Shown piece after piece: positions 1-10,001 of a stretch of DNA of 64,000 bases. The notes under the pieces are model-generated. The model saw nothing but the letters and a program-made list of their open reading frames with translations, was not told where the DNA came from and did not search any database. Source of the stretch: Actibacterium naphthalenivorans (GTDB taxonomy: Bacteria > Pseudomonadota > Alphaproteobacteria > Rhodobacterales > Rhodobacteraceae); the NCBI RefSeq assembly GCF_014196965.1, contig NZ_JACIEQ010000001.1, positions 744,001 through 808,000 on the forward strand. Direction: 5' to 3'. Positions within the stretch are counted from its first letter, which is position 1; each line of letters opens with the position of its first letter. The translations under genes were made by a program, and so were the position numbers.

Positions 1-2
1 AA

Positions 3-1001
3 ACCGACGCGCGCGGCATGGCCTCGAACGCCGCCAGCCTGCCCGACCGGTCCAAGCGCTATGCGCGCAAGGCGATCTTCCGCAAGCTGGCCTATGATCC
101 CTATGACGGCGCCGCGCTGGCTTTTGCCCCCAACCTGTCGGACAGCGGCGCCGGAGAGCGGCGGCCGGGCATCGCCATTCTGTCGCGCTTCGGCTTTGCC
201 GCCGAACCGGAGGTGGTGCAACAGCTCGACCCGCCACTGGAGATCCCGTTCCACCATCTGGGCGGCGGCGACGCGGGCAGCTACCGCGTCAACCGCCTGT
301 CACGCCCGATTCTGAAGGCGCGGGTACCGGTGGGCGGGCGCGTGATCACCGTGTTCAACTGCCACATGAAATCGAAGCTGGGCGAATATATCCGCCCGCA
401 CGGCGCGCGCCATTCGCCAGAACTGGACCTGCTGCACTATCGTGCCGAGGGCCGCGCCATGGGTTTTCTGCGCGCCGGGCTGCGGCGGATGGCCGAGGCC
501 TGGGTGCTGCGCAAGCTGATCCTGGAAGAGCTGGACCACGGCCATCCGGTGATGGTTCTGGGCGATTTCAACGATGGCGAACACGCCGTGTCGTCAGAGA
601 TCATCAGCGGCGAGCGGCCCTTCCGCAACTATGCCTGGATGCGCCGCCACGACGCAGAAACCGCCAATGACCGCTACACCAAGGAAGAGGCCGCGCGCAT
701 CCTTGAAAGTGTGGAACGGGTGCGCCTGCATTCCGCCGAAAAACTGTTTGTGCGCAAATCGTTGCGCGACATGGTCTATACCTCGGCCTTCGGCGGGGTG
801 TTCGAATCCATCGACCAGATCCTGATGTCGCGGCACTTTCACCCGGATTACGCCCGCCGGATCGGCGAGATGGAATATTTCAGTGTGTTCAACGACCATC
901 TGACCGATGGCTCCCACCCCGAAGCGCCCTATAACAAGCTGGCGTCGGACCACGGCCAGATCATGGCGCATTTCCGGCTGACCGATCCCGCCAGCGACTG
1001 A
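3..1001 (+). CDS. Endonuclease/exonuclease/phosphatase family protein, 5'-truncated by the window edge
   Basis: The reading frame is already open at base 3 and runs through an internal ATG at 18, so the true start probably lies outside the window. The visible part has late motifs of the EEP (DNase I-like) fold: a VFNCHMKSK stretch, a GDFND metal/catalytic motif and a C-terminal SDHGQIM block that matches the family SDH signature. The early EEP motifs are absent, which agrees with truncation. Such enzymes hydrolyse phosphodiester or phosphomonoester bonds of nucleic acids, lipids or nucleotides; the substrate cannot be named from this part. The next gene is about 200 bp away, so a shared transcript is uncertain. 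Confidence 0.75.
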   Translation, partial: TDARGMASNAASLPDRSKRYARKAIFRKLAYDPYDGAALAFAPNLSDSGAGERRPGIAILSRFGFAAEPEVVQQLDPPLEIPFHHLGGGDAGSYRVNRLSRPILKARVPVGGRVITVFNCHMKSKLGEYIRPHGARHSPELDLLHYRAEGRAMGFLRAGLRRMAEAWVLRKLILEELDHGHPVMVLGDFNDGEHAVSSEIISGERPFRNYAWMRRHDAETANDRYTKEEAARILESVERVRLHSAEKLFVRKSLRDMVYTSAFGGVFESIDQILMSRHFHPDYARRIGEMEYFSVFNDHLTDGSHPEAPYNKLASDHGQIMAHFRLTDPASD

Positions 1002-1206
1002 AAACACCGCGCGCGCCTTCCGCGAAATCCCTGGCGCCCTGGCGCGCCAGGTGCCGCAATGCGGCATTTTGCCTTGAATCCTTGGCCAACAAGACTATCG
1101 TGTTCACCAAGCTGGATAGAACGATGGCCATGCGCCGCGGTGCCTGACAGCGATGGCTCCCGCCCGTGGCTTTGTGCTCCGGTGCCGAAACGATCACTTG
1201 GGATCC

Positions 1207-2376
1207 ATGTTAAAAGCCGAGAAACACATAAAACCGAGCAGGCCAAAGGGGCTCTCCATCAAGGATTCAACCGCACAACCGCAATCACGTCCATTTCACA
1301 AGATCACCGTGCTGGGCGCCGGCGCCTGGGGCACGGCCCTTGCCACCGTTCTGGCGCGCAACGGCGGCGACGTCATGCTCTGGGCACGCAGGCCGGCACT
1401 GGCCGAGGCCATCAACACCACGGGCCGCAACAGCGATTTTCTGCCCGACCTGGATCTTCCGCCCGGGCTTTGCGCGACCTCGGATCTGGCCACCGCGCTC
1501 GCAGGCGCCGAGGCGGTTGTGATCGCCACGCCGTCTTCCTCGCTGCGCGACGTGTGCCGAAGCATTGCGCCGCATCTTCCGCAAGGCACCGCCATCGCGC
1601 TCGCCTGCAAGGGTGTCGAACGCCAGACCGGTTTCCTTTTGTCCGAGGTCGTCGCCGAAGAACTGCCGGGGCATCCGGTCGGCGCCGTCTCGGGGCCGAC
1701 ATTCGCGCTGGAAACGGCGCTGGACTATCCCACGGCGGCGACCGTGGCCTTCCCCTTTCGCTATCTCGACCGGCTGGAGCCGCATCAAAGCCCCGCCGTA
1801 CGCCTGGCCATGTCGCTTTCGGGGGGCGGGTTTCGGCCCTATGTCTCGGACGATCTTGTCGGCGTCGAAGTGGGCGGCGCGGTCAAGAACGTGGTCGCCA
1901 TCGCCTGCGGGATGATGTCCGGCGCGGGCTTTGCCGAAAACACCCGCGCGGCGCTGATCACCCGCGGCATCGAAGAGATGAAGCAGCTCGCCGAAGCCCT
2001 CGGCGGCCGGCGCGAAACCGTGACAGGGCTCGCCGGGGCCGGAGATCTGACACTCACATGCTCTTCCACCACCTCGCGCAACATGTCGCTGGGCCATCAA
2101 CTGGGTCAGGGCATCGCGCGCGCGGATTGTTTCGGGGGACGCCCCGTGGTGGTCGAGGGCGAGGTCAACGCGGTTTCTGTCACCGATCTTGCCCATCGCA
2201 TCGCCGTGCCCATGCCGATCTGCGAAACGGTGAATGCGATCCTGCACAGGGGCGCCAATCTTCAGGACAGTTTCTCGGCGCTCTGGGCACGCCCCATCGA
2301 GGCCGAGCCGCGCGCCATGGAGCTGCTGCTCGATCATCCCGCGCCTGATCTGCCGCTGCAATTCGAGGGCAACTGA
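1207..2376 (+). CDS. gpsA: NAD(P)-dependent glycerol-3-phosphate dehydrogenase (GpsA family) in a glucosylglycerol operon
   Basis: The 389-residue product has the GpsA layout: a Rossmann motif GAGAWG at residues 37-42, a central GPTFALE block, the VGGAVKNVVAIACG segment with the conserved lysine, and the TGLAGAGDLTLTC block. It would reduce dihydroxyacetone phosphate to sn-glycerol 3-phosphate in the cytoplasm. The family is usually near 330 residues; here about 30 extra N-terminal residues precede the fold, so the start is unsure. ATG 1207 was preferred over an upstream ATG at 1153 because a GGGA lies about 6 bases before it. The stop is one base from the next ATG. The two following genes turn glycerol 3-phosphate into glucosylglycerol, so this is probably a dedicated supply enzyme rather than the phospholipid-pathway housekeeping copy; that role is inferred. 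Confidence 0.88.
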   Translation: MLKAEKHIKPSRPKGLSIKDSTAQPQSRPFHKITVLGAGAWGTALATVLARNGGDVMLWARRPALAEAINTTGRNSDFLPDLDLPPGLCATSDLATALAGAEAVVIATPSSSLRDVCRSIAPHLPQGTAIALACKGVERQTGFLLSEVVAEELPGHPVGAVSGPTFALETALDYPTAATVAFPFRYLDRLEPHQSPAVRLAMSLSGGGFRPYVSDDLVGVEVGGAVKNVVAIACGMMSGAGFAENTRAALITRGIEEMKQLAEALGGRRETVTGLAGAGDLTLTCSSTTSRNMSLGHQLGQGIARADCFGGRPVVVEGEVNAVSVTDLAHRIAVPMPICETVNAILHRGANLQDSFSALWARPIEAEPRAMELLLDHPAPDLPLQFEGN

Positions 2377-2377
2377 C

Positions 2378-3160
2378 ATGAACCTGCAGACCTCCCCCCG
2401 CCCCGCGATCGCAGACAGGCGCCTGATCCTCGCCACCGATCTCGACGGCACGTTTCTCGGCGGCGCCGAGCATGACAAGCAGCGGCTCTACCGCTGGATC
2501 GAGTCAAATCGCGACACGATCGGGCTGATCTTCGTCACCGGGCGCGACCCCGAATTCATCATCGAGATGTGCGCCGAGCGTGATCTGCCCTGGCCCGAAT
2601 ATGTGGTCGGTGATGTCGGCACTACGATCGCCGAAGTGCGCCCGGATGGCGCGATCGCGCCCATCGAACCGCTGGAGCAAGACATCGCCGCGCGCTGGGG
2701 CGACAAGGGACAAGCGGTGCGCGCCATGCTTGACGGGCATCCCGGGCTGCGCCTGCAGCCGACCCTGTTTCGCTATCGGGTAAGCTATGATCTGGCCCCC
2801 GCGGCCTATGACGCGGCCGCGGAAGATCGGGTGGCCGCGATGGGGCTCGACTGGCTCATTTCCGCCGACCGCTATTTCGATGTCCTGCCCAGGGGCGTGT
2901 CCAAGGGGCCCTCGCTCAGGCGGCTGATCGACCATCTGCGGATTGACGAGACGCGGGTGCTGACGGCCGGGGACACGCTCAACGATCTGTCGATGCTCGC
3001 CTCCGGGCTGCAGGCCGTGGCGGTGGGAAATTCCGAACCCGCGCTTTCGGCCCGGCTCGCGGATCTGCCCAAGGTCCATCACGCCCGCGCCCACGGGGCT
3101 GCCGGCATTCTCGAGGCGATTGACGCTTTTGAACTTCACGACATTCCGAAAGGAGACTGA
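2378..3160 (+). CDS. HAD-superfamily phosphatase, probable glucosylglycerol-phosphate phosphatase
   Basis: The 260-residue protein has all HAD motifs: DLDGT near residues 21-25 (nucleophile D21, acid D23), TGRD for motif II, the KGPSLRRLI lysine for motif III and GDTLNDLSML for motif IV. The build resembles the sucrose-phosphatase/trehalose-phosphatase branch (Cof-type cap). It starts one base after the dehydrogenase and ends one base before the GgpS start, so the three are translationally linked. From that context it should remove phosphate from glucosylglycerol 3-phosphate. In Pseudomonas-type systems this activity is fused to the synthase, and in cyanobacteria it is a different StpA-type protein; here it is a stand-alone HAD enzyme. 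Trehalose- or sucrose-phosphate phosphatase is the alternative. Confidence 0.78.
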   Translation: MNLQTSPRPAIADRRLILATDLDGTFLGGAEHDKQRLYRWIESNRDTIGLIFVTGRDPEFIIEMCAERDLPWPEYVVGDVGTTIAEVRPDGAIAPIEPLEQDIAARWGDKGQAVRAMLDGHPGLRLQPTLFRYRVSYDLAPAAYDAAAEDRVAAMGLDWLISADRYFDVLPRGVSKGPSLRRLIDHLRIDETRVLTAGDTLNDLSMLASGLQAVAVGNSEPALSARLADLPKVHHARAHGAAGILEAIDAFELHDIPKGD

Positions 3161-3161
3161 C

Positions 3162-4667
3162 ATGTCCTCCAATCTTGTCATCGTTTACCACCGCCAGCCC
3201 TATGAGGAGGTCGAGGTGGACGGCCGCATCGAATATCGGGAAAACAAAAGCCCGAACGGCATCGTCCCCACGCTCAAAAGCTTTTTCGGCCGCTTTGAAA
3301 AAGGCGCCTGGGTTGCCTGGAAACAGGCCGAAGACCCCGCACACCCGGATTTCGAGCGGGTGATCGAGATCGACGACCAATATGGAAAATACACCGTCTC
3401 GCGCCTGCCCCTGACCGCCGAACAGATCACGAGCTTCTACCACGTCAGTTCCAAGGAAGCATTCTGGCCGATCCTGCACGGGTTCAAGGAGCGCTACAAC
3501 TATGACCCGGTGGACTGGCCGACCTTTCGCGAGGTGAACTGGGCCTTCGCCGAGGCCGCCGCGGCCGAGGCTGCAGACGGCGCCGTGGTCTGGATTCATG
3601 ACTACAACCTGTGGCTGGTACCGGGGTATCTGCGCAAACTGCGCCCGGACGTGAAGATAAGCTTCTTCCACCACACCCCCTTTCCCGGCGCGGATATGTT
3701 CAACGTGCTGCCCTGGCGCAATGAAATCCTCGAAAGCCTTCTGGCCTGCGACCTCGTGGGTTTTCACATTCCGCGCTACGTGAACAACTTCGTCTCCGCC
3801 GCGCGCTCGCTGCTTGAGGTCGATACGAAGACCCGCGAGAAGGTGAAACCGGAACTCGCCTCGCAAACCTCGGCCCTGTCCGAGCAAAGCGTGCCCACCC
3901 AGATCACGTTCGACGGCCGCACGATCAACCTTCAGGCCTCGCCCGTGGGGGTTGACGTGGACTATATCGAACAGCTCGTGGCCCGCGAGGAAACCGCCGC
4001 GAAGGTTAAGCAGATCAAGCAGGAGCTGGGCGATGCGCAGTTGATCCTGTCGGTCGGGCGCACCGATTACACCAAGGGCGGTATCGAACAGCTCCACAGC
4101 TATGAGCGTCTGCTGGAAACGCGCCCCGATCTGCGCGGCAAGCTGCGGCTGATGCATGTCTCGGTGGCCGCCAACAGCAACATGGTTGCCTATGAGGAGA
4201 TCCAGAGCGAGCTGGAGCATATCGCGGGGCGGATCAATGGCCGGTTTGGCAGCCTCGACTGGCAGCCGCTTGCGCTGCTTTCGCGGGCGGTGCCGTTTGA
4301 TCAGCTCGTGGCTTATTACCGCGCCGCCGATGTTGCCTGGATCACGCCTTTGGCGGACGGGATGAACCTTGTGTGCAAGGAGTATGGCGCCGCGCGGGCT
4401 GATGGCGACGGCGTGCTGGTGCTGTCTGAATTCGCCGGCGCGGCGGTCGAACTGTATTCCGCCGTCATCACCAACCCGTTCTCGCACAAATCCATGGACA
4501 GCGCGATTTCCCTGGCGCTCGAAATGCCCGAGGAAGAGCGCCGGGAGCGGATGAAGCTGATGCGCGAGATCATCCGGAAACAGGATGTTCGGTTCTGGGC
4601 CGAAGATCAGATGCAGGCCTTCGACTCTGCCGATCTGCCCAAAACCATGATCGTGCCTGCGGCCTGA
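3162..4667 (+). CDS. ggpS: Glucosylglycerol-phosphate synthase (GT20)
   Basis: This 501-residue GT20 enzyme joins a nucleotide-activated glucose to glycerol 3-phosphate. The N-terminus begins SSNLVIVYHRQPYEEVE and carries KSPNGIVPTLKSFF, which matches cyanobacterial GgpS rather than the donor loop of OtsA trehalose-phosphate synthases. Other family blocks are HDYNLWLVP (HDYHL in OtsA), FFHHTPFPG, HIPRYVNNF, RTDYTKGG and DGMNLVCKEY. The start at 3162 is fixed by AAGGAGA at 3150-3156; ATG 3120 lies inside the upstream gene. With the dehydrogenase and phosphatase just upstream it completes a compact glucosylglycerol route from the dihydroxyacetone phosphate pool. Trehalose-phosphate synthase is the less likely alternative. 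Confidence 0.88.
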   Translation: MSSNLVIVYHRQPYEEVEVDGRIEYRENKSPNGIVPTLKSFFGRFEKGAWVAWKQAEDPAHPDFERVIEIDDQYGKYTVSRLPLTAEQITSFYHVSSKEAFWPILHGFKERYNYDPVDWPTFREVNWAFAEAAAAEAADGAVVWIHDYNLWLVPGYLRKLRPDVKISFFHHTPFPGADMFNVLPWRNEILESLLACDLVGFHIPRYVNNFVSAARSLLEVDTKTREKVKPELASQTSALSEQSVPTQITFDGRTINLQASPVGVDVDYIEQLVAREETAAKVKQIKQELGDAQLILSVGRTDYTKGGIEQLHSYERLLETRPDLRGKLRLMHVSVAANSNMVAYEEIQSELEHIAGRINGRFGSLDWQPLALLSRAVPFDQLVAYYRAADVAWITPLADGMNLVCKEYGAARADGDGVLVLSEFAGAAVELYSAVITNPFSHKSMDSAISLALEMPEEERRERMKLMREIIRKQDVRFWAEDQMQAFDSADLPKTMIVPAA

Positions 4668-4747
4668 GCCGCCCCCGCAAACCATGCCGCAATGCCCGGG
4701 CCAGCCATCTGGCCGCGGCCTTGGGCCACCGCACCCGAGGTGCCGCT

Positions 4748-5410
4748 TTACATTTCAGAGCGATGCGGATCATTCCGGGTGGGCACCGCCTGCAGCCAGT
4801 CGGCATAGGGCGAGGCCTGGCTTTTGTGGTAAAGCTGCCAGAGCGCGGGAACGGGCGTCTCGGACCAATCGATCCTGAGCGATAGCGGCGCCATGTCACG
4901 GCCAACGACAAGCAGCGCGGCCGACAGCAGGCCGCGGCTGTCACTGCCGGCGGCATGACCGGCCTCCAGCGCCCGCAGCAGACGTGTTGCAAAGGCGCCG
5001 GTGGCGGACAGATACCCATCCAGCATCGCGTCGAGCACCGCAGGGGTTTTGAGCATGTTCCCCGACACGACCACCTTGGGCCCCTGCCGCTGGCCGGCCT
5101 CGGCGATACTGTCACAGCCGGTGAACACCGCTGTGGTTCCGGCCAGATCCAGCGCGGCAAGCTGGCGGTGCGCGCGCCCGCCGTCGGGGCCGACGACCGC
5201 ATCCACCGCCGCGCGGGCGCTTTTGCCGTTCCTCATATGCTCCAGAACATCCTCGCCCCACAGGGTCGACGGCGAGGTGCCCTGCGAGGCAGACATGCCG
5301 CTGCGGGAATCACCGCGCAGCACCCAGCCGCCCACACAAAGGCTGCCCGTGGCGGCAGCGCCGCCACAGATGCCTGTTTCTTCATCGAACGCGAGGATTG
5401 AAAAGGTCAT
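4748..5410 (-). CDS. DUF1028 family protein, predicted Ntn-hydrolase-like
   Basis: The 220-residue protein opens with TFSILAFDEETGICGGAAAT, the conserved DUF1028 N-terminus, and keeps the family SGNML and SASQGT blocks. DUF1028 proteins are predicted to adopt an Ntn-hydrolase fold; the reaction is not established, and whether Thr2 acts as a nucleophile cannot be read from sequence. It is divergent from the peptide-type ABC operon, and their starts are only 105 bp apart with paired palindromes between them. The two units are therefore probably co-regulated, and a job in hydrolysing the imported amide or peptide is a reasonable inference. The gene ends convergently about 80 bp from ggpS. Confidence 0.82.
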   Translation of the reverse strand: MTFSILAFDEETGICGGAAATGSLCVGGWVLRGDSRSGMSASQGTSPSTLWGEDVLEHMRNGKSARAAVDAVVGPDGGRAHRQLAALDLAGTTAVFTGCDSIAEAGQRQGPKVVVSGNMLKTPAVLDAMLDGYLSATGAFATRLLRALEAGHAAGSDSRGLLSAALLVVGRDMAPLSLRIDWSETPVPALWQLYHKSQASPYADWLQAVPTRNDPHRSEM

Positions 5411-5438
5411 TCACCGTGGTCTTCTTCGTTTTGGCCAA

Positions 5439-5454
5439 ATTTATCATGATAAAT
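5439..5454. promoter_or_regulatory. Perfect 16-bp palindrome, operator copy 1 (DUF1028 side)
   Basis: The sequence ATTTATCATGATAAAT is its own reverse complement over all 16 bases. It lies 28 bases before the DUF1028 start codon in an AT-rich patch of an otherwise GC-rich region. A second identical copy lies 12 bp further on. The likely binder is the FadR/GntR-type regulator encoded as the last gene of the adjacent operon; this is inferred from context. Confidence 0.8.
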
Positions 5455-5466
5455 CCGGGGACGTCG

Positions 5467-5482
5467 ATTTATCATGATAAAT
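5467..5482. promoter_or_regulatory. Perfect 16-bp palindrome, operator copy 2 (transporter side)
   Basis: This is identical to the copy at 5439-5454, ATTTATCATGATAAAT. The centres are 28 bp apart, and this copy ends 33 bases before the ATG of the solute-binding protein. Two identical full palindromes placed almost symmetrically between divergent starts suggest that one dimeric repressor controls both directions. Confidence 0.8.
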
Positions 5483-5515
5483 AACAGATCAACACACAAC
5501 AGAGAGGGAACCGAA

Positions 5516-7090
5516 ATGCAACTCTTTGACTGGACGCGGCGCGGGTTTATCGCGGTGCTTGGCGCGGCGGCGCTGTCGGGCCTTGCCCCCGCGCTGCAGG
5601 CGCAGACGCCGCCGGGCGTTCTGATCGTCGGGCAGATCGCAGAGCCCAAGGCGCTGGATCCGGCGGCGGTGACGGCCGTCAACGATTTCCGCATCCTGAT
5701 GAACGTCTATGACGGGCTGGTGCGTTATAAATCCGGCACGCTGGAGGTGGAACCGGCGCTGGCGACAAGCTGGACCATCAGCGAGGATGGCACCGAATAC
5801 ACCTTCAAACTGCGCGAGGGCGTCACCTTCCATGACGGCAGTGCGCTGACCGCCGATGTGGTCAAGTTCAACTTCGACCGGATGCTGCAGGACGATCACC
5901 CCTATCACGATACCGGGCCGTTCCCGCTGTCCTTCTTCTTTTCGTCGATCGACGCGACCGAGGTGGTGGACCCGCTGACCGTGAAGTTCACCCTCAGCGC
6001 GCCCTACGCGCCTTTCCTGTCGAACCTGGCCTATCCTACGGGCCTGATCGTCAGCCAGGCGGCGGTGGAGAAGTTTGGCGCCGATTTCGGGCGCAACCCT
6101 TCGGGCACCGGGCCGTTCAAATTCGCCGAATGGCGCAGCAACGAAGCGGTGGTGGTGGAGCGCAATCCCGATTACTGGGATGGCGCGCCGTCTCTCGAGG
6201 CGGTCGTCTTTCGCCCGATCACCGATGCCAACACCCGCACCGCGGAGATGCTGGCGGGCGGGATCGATCTGATGGTCGAGGTGCCGCCGGTGGCCCTGTC
6301 GCAGTTTCAGGGCGATGCGTTCAGCGTGGTCGAACAGGCCGGGCCGCATGTCTGGTTCCTGATCCTGAACGCCAAGGAAGGCCCCTTCGCCAACAAGCTG
6401 GTGCGCCAGGCGGCGAATTACGCGGTAAACAAGGGGGCACTTGTGAACGATGTTCTGGAAGGCACCGCCGAGGTGGCCGCAGGCCCCACACCGCCGGCCT
6501 TTGCCTGGGCGTATAACGACGCGCTGGAACCCTATCCCTATGATCCGGAAAAGGCCAGGGCGCTGCTGGCCGAGGCGGGCGAGGAGGATCTTTCGCTGAC
6601 CTTCTACGTGACCGAGGGCGGCTCGGGGATGCTGGACCCGGTGGCGATGGGCACCGCCATTCAGGCCGATCTGGAGGCCGTCGGATTCGACGTGAAGATC
6701 GAGACCTATGAATGGAACACTTTCCTGGGCAACGTGAACCCCGGCCTGGAGGGCAAGGCCGATATGGCCGAGATGGCCTGGATGACCAACGATCCGGACA
6801 CCCTGCCCTTTCTTGCGCTGCGCACCGAGGCCTGGCCTGACAAGGGCGGCTTCAACTCCGGCTATTATTCGAACCCGGAGGTGGACACGCTGCTGGAGGA
6901 GGCCCGGGTGGCCACCGATCAGGCAGAGCGGGCCGCGCTTTACAAGAAGATGCAGGTGATCGTGCAGGAGGATGCGCCCTGGGTTTTTGTCGCCAACTGG
7001 AAGCAGAATGCGGTGACGAGCGACAAGGTGGAACATTTCGCGCTGGAACCGTCATTCTTTTTGCTGCTGAAGGATGTGGTCAAGAACTGA
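5516..7090 (+). CDS. ABC transporter solute-binding protein, family 5 (peptide/opine/glutathione type)
   Basis: This 524-residue periplasmic receptor belongs to the DppA/OppA/GsiB family. The N-terminus has a twin-arginine-like signal (TRRGFIAVLG followed by a hydrophobic stretch and ALQAQ), and the mature part shows LDPAAVTAVNDFRI, YTFKLREGVTFHDG and GTGPFKFAEW, all typical of SBP family 5. ATG 5516 follows AGAGAGGGAA; an in-frame ATG at 5474 lies inside the operator and lacks a ribosome site. It heads the transporter operon and is followed by a strong hairpin before the first permease. The ligand is probably a short peptide, glutathione-like compound or opine; sequence alone does not decide. 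Confidence 0.88.
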   Translation: MQLFDWTRRGFIAVLGAAALSGLAPALQAQTPPGVLIVGQIAEPKALDPAAVTAVNDFRILMNVYDGLVRYKSGTLEVEPALATSWTISEDGTEYTFKLREGVTFHDGSALTADVVKFNFDRMLQDDHPYHDTGPFPLSFFFSSIDATEVVDPLTVKFTLSAPYAPFLSNLAYPTGLIVSQAAVEKFGADFGRNPSGTGPFKFAEWRSNEAVVVERNPDYWDGAPSLEAVVFRPITDANTRTAEMLAGGIDLMVEVPPVALSQFQGDAFSVVEQAGPHVWFLILNAKEGPFANKLVRQAANYAVNKGALVNDVLEGTAEVAAGPTPPAFAWAYNDALEPYPYDPEKARALLAEAGEEDLSLTFYVTEGGSGMLDPVAMGTAIQADLEAVGFDVKIETYEWNTFLGNVNPGLEGKADMAEMAWMTNDPDTLPFLALRTEAWPDKGGFNSGYYSNPEVDTLLEEARVATDQAERAALYKKMQVIVQEDAPWVFVANWKQNAVTSDKVEHFALEPSFFLLLKDVVKN

Positions 7091-7098
7091 TCGGGTTT

Positions 7099-7120
7099 CG
7101 GGCCGGGCTTGCCCGGCCCG
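7099..7120 (+). other. Intergenic hairpin after the solute-binding gene
   Basis: CGGGCCGGGC at 7099-7108 pairs perfectly with GCCCGGCCCG at 7111-7120, leaving a TT loop (or a CTTG loop with 9 pairs). No T-run follows, so it is more likely an mRNA 3'-end stabiliser or partial stop than a full terminator. It begins 8 bases after the stop codon of the binding protein. Confidence 0.7.
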
Positions 7121-7188
7121 ATCCGCCGCTGCGCGGCATTTTCATGCCTCCGGCGGGGATATTTTCGGAAAGATGAAAGGGGCCGGCG

Positions 7189-8132
<944 letters not shown>

Positions 8133-8136
<4 letters not shown>

Positions 8137-10001
8137 GGCTGTTTGCCGGTCTGCTGGCCCGCAACCGCCTGGCGCTGGTCGGGGCGGTGGTTCTGGCGGC
8201 GGTCGCGGTTCTGGCGCTGCTGGTGCCGGTGTTGCCGGTGCGGGCGCCGAATGTAACGGACACAGCCGCGCGCTATCTGCGCCCCTTGTCGGAGGGGCAT
8301 CTGCTGGGCACGGATCACCTGGGGCGGGATCTGCTGTCGCGGCTGCTGTGGGGCACGCGGCTGTCATTGGCGGTCGGCTTTGCGGCGGCGGTGATTGCCG
8401 CCGTGATCGGTGCCGCGCTGGGCATCGTGGCCGGGTATTTCGGCGGGCGCACGGATAACCTGATCATGCGCGGCGTCGATATGCTGATGGCGTTTCCCTA
8501 TATTCTGCTGGCGCTGGCGATTGTCGCGGCGCTGGGTCCGGGGCTGTTGAATGCGCTGATCGCGGTGGCGGCGGTGAACGTGCCGTTCTTCGCGCGCAAC
8601 ATCCGCGGGATAACCGTGGGCATCGCCAACCGGGAATTCGTGGATGCGGCGCGGCTTGCGGGGATGGGGCATTGGCGCATCATCTGGTCGGAAATCCTGC
8701 CCAATGTGGTGCCCGTGATCGTGATCGCCATGTCGACCACCATCGGCTGGATGATCCTGGAAACCGCCGGTCTCTCGTTTCTGGGGCTGGGCAGCCAGCC
8801 GCCGCAGGCCGATCTGGGATCGATGCTGGGCGAGGCGCGGGCAGCACTGATCACCGCGCCGCATACCTCGGTGGTGCCGGGGGTGATGATTCTGATCATC
8901 GTCATGAGCATCAACCTGCTGGGCGACGGGGTGCGCGATGCGCTGGACCCCCGGCTGCGCTCTGGCGCGCTGAGCCGGCCGATGGCGGCGACACGTGTGG
9001 CGCGCGATACCGTGCCGGAGCCGCAGGGCGATGGCATCCTGACGTTGCAGGCGCTGGAGACGCAGTTTCACGTGGGCGGGCGGGTTTACAGGGCGGTCAA
9101 CAAGGTCAGCCTGTCGGTGCATCCGGGCGAATGCCTGGGCATCATCGGCGAAAGCGGATCGGGAAAGTCGGTGACGGCGCTGAGCGTGATGGGGCTGGTC
9201 GCCTCGCCCCCGGGGGTGATCACCGGCGGCGCGGCGCGCTATCGCGGCGACGATCTGATCGGCGCGCCCTACGAGACGCTGCGCAGCCTGCGCGGCGACC
9301 GCATCGCCTATATCTTTCAGGATCCGCTGGCGACATTGCATCCGCTCTACCGTGTCGGGGACCAGCTGGCCGAGGCGATCCGCGTGCATCACCCGCTCGG
9401 CAGGGCCGAGGCCTGGGCGCGGGCGGTGGCGCTGCTGCATTCGGTGCGCATTCCCAACCCCGAGAGCCGGGCAAAAGCCTATCCGCACGAGATGTCTGGC
9501 GGGATGCGGCAGCGCGTAGGCATCGCCATGGCTCTCGCCAATGATCCCGATGTGATCATCGCCGACGAGCCTACCACCGCGCTGGACGTGACGGTGCAGG
9601 CGCAGATCCTGAGCCTGCTGGATGAACTGCGCCGTGCGCGCGGGCTGGCGATCATTTTCATCACCCATGATTTCGGTGTGGTGGCGCAGCTTTGCGATCG
9701 GGTGGCAGTGATGTATGCCGGGCGGATCGTCGAGGAAGGGCCCACCGGCGTCCTGCTTGAAAGCCCGGCCCATCCCTATACCCGGCGGCTGATCGACTGT
9801 GTGCCCGAACTGGGCGCGGGGCGGCGCCGGCTGGCCGCCATCCCCGGCCTGCCGCCGGCGGTTGACCAGTTGCCGCCCGGCTGTGCCTTCGCGCCACGCT
9901 GCGGCCGGAAACAGCCCGCTTGCGAAGCGGGAGAGATCGGCCTGGAGGGCAGCGGCGCGCGCCGCGTCCGCTGCCTTTATCCCGAGGTGGAGGAGCCATG
10001 A
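8133..10001 (+). CDS. Fused peptide-type ABC permease (DppC) and ATP-binding protein (DppD)
   Basis: One continuous 622-residue frame joins two transporter parts. Residues 1 to about 275 are a DppC permease ([23 protein letters not shown] loop [15 protein letters not shown], ending [12 protein letters not shown]). A linker of about 25 residues leads into a DppD ATPase with Walker A GESGSGKS, signature MSGGMRQR, Walker B VIIADEP and the cysteine-bearing Opp-type C-terminus ([14 protein letters not shown]). No frame disturbance is seen at the junction. This fusion is a recognised form in alphaproteobacterial peptide importers. The start ATG overlaps the DppB stop, and the stop overlaps the next ATPase. 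Confidence 0.9.

Noticed and set aside
2979-4685. A 568-codon open frame antisense to ggpS
   Set aside because: Shadow of ggpS with biased composition and no motifs.
4699-4714. Hairpin GGCCAG-CCAT-CTGGCC between convergent ggpS and DUF1028
   Set aside because: Only six pairs and no T-run, so a terminator call is not supported, although the position would fit.
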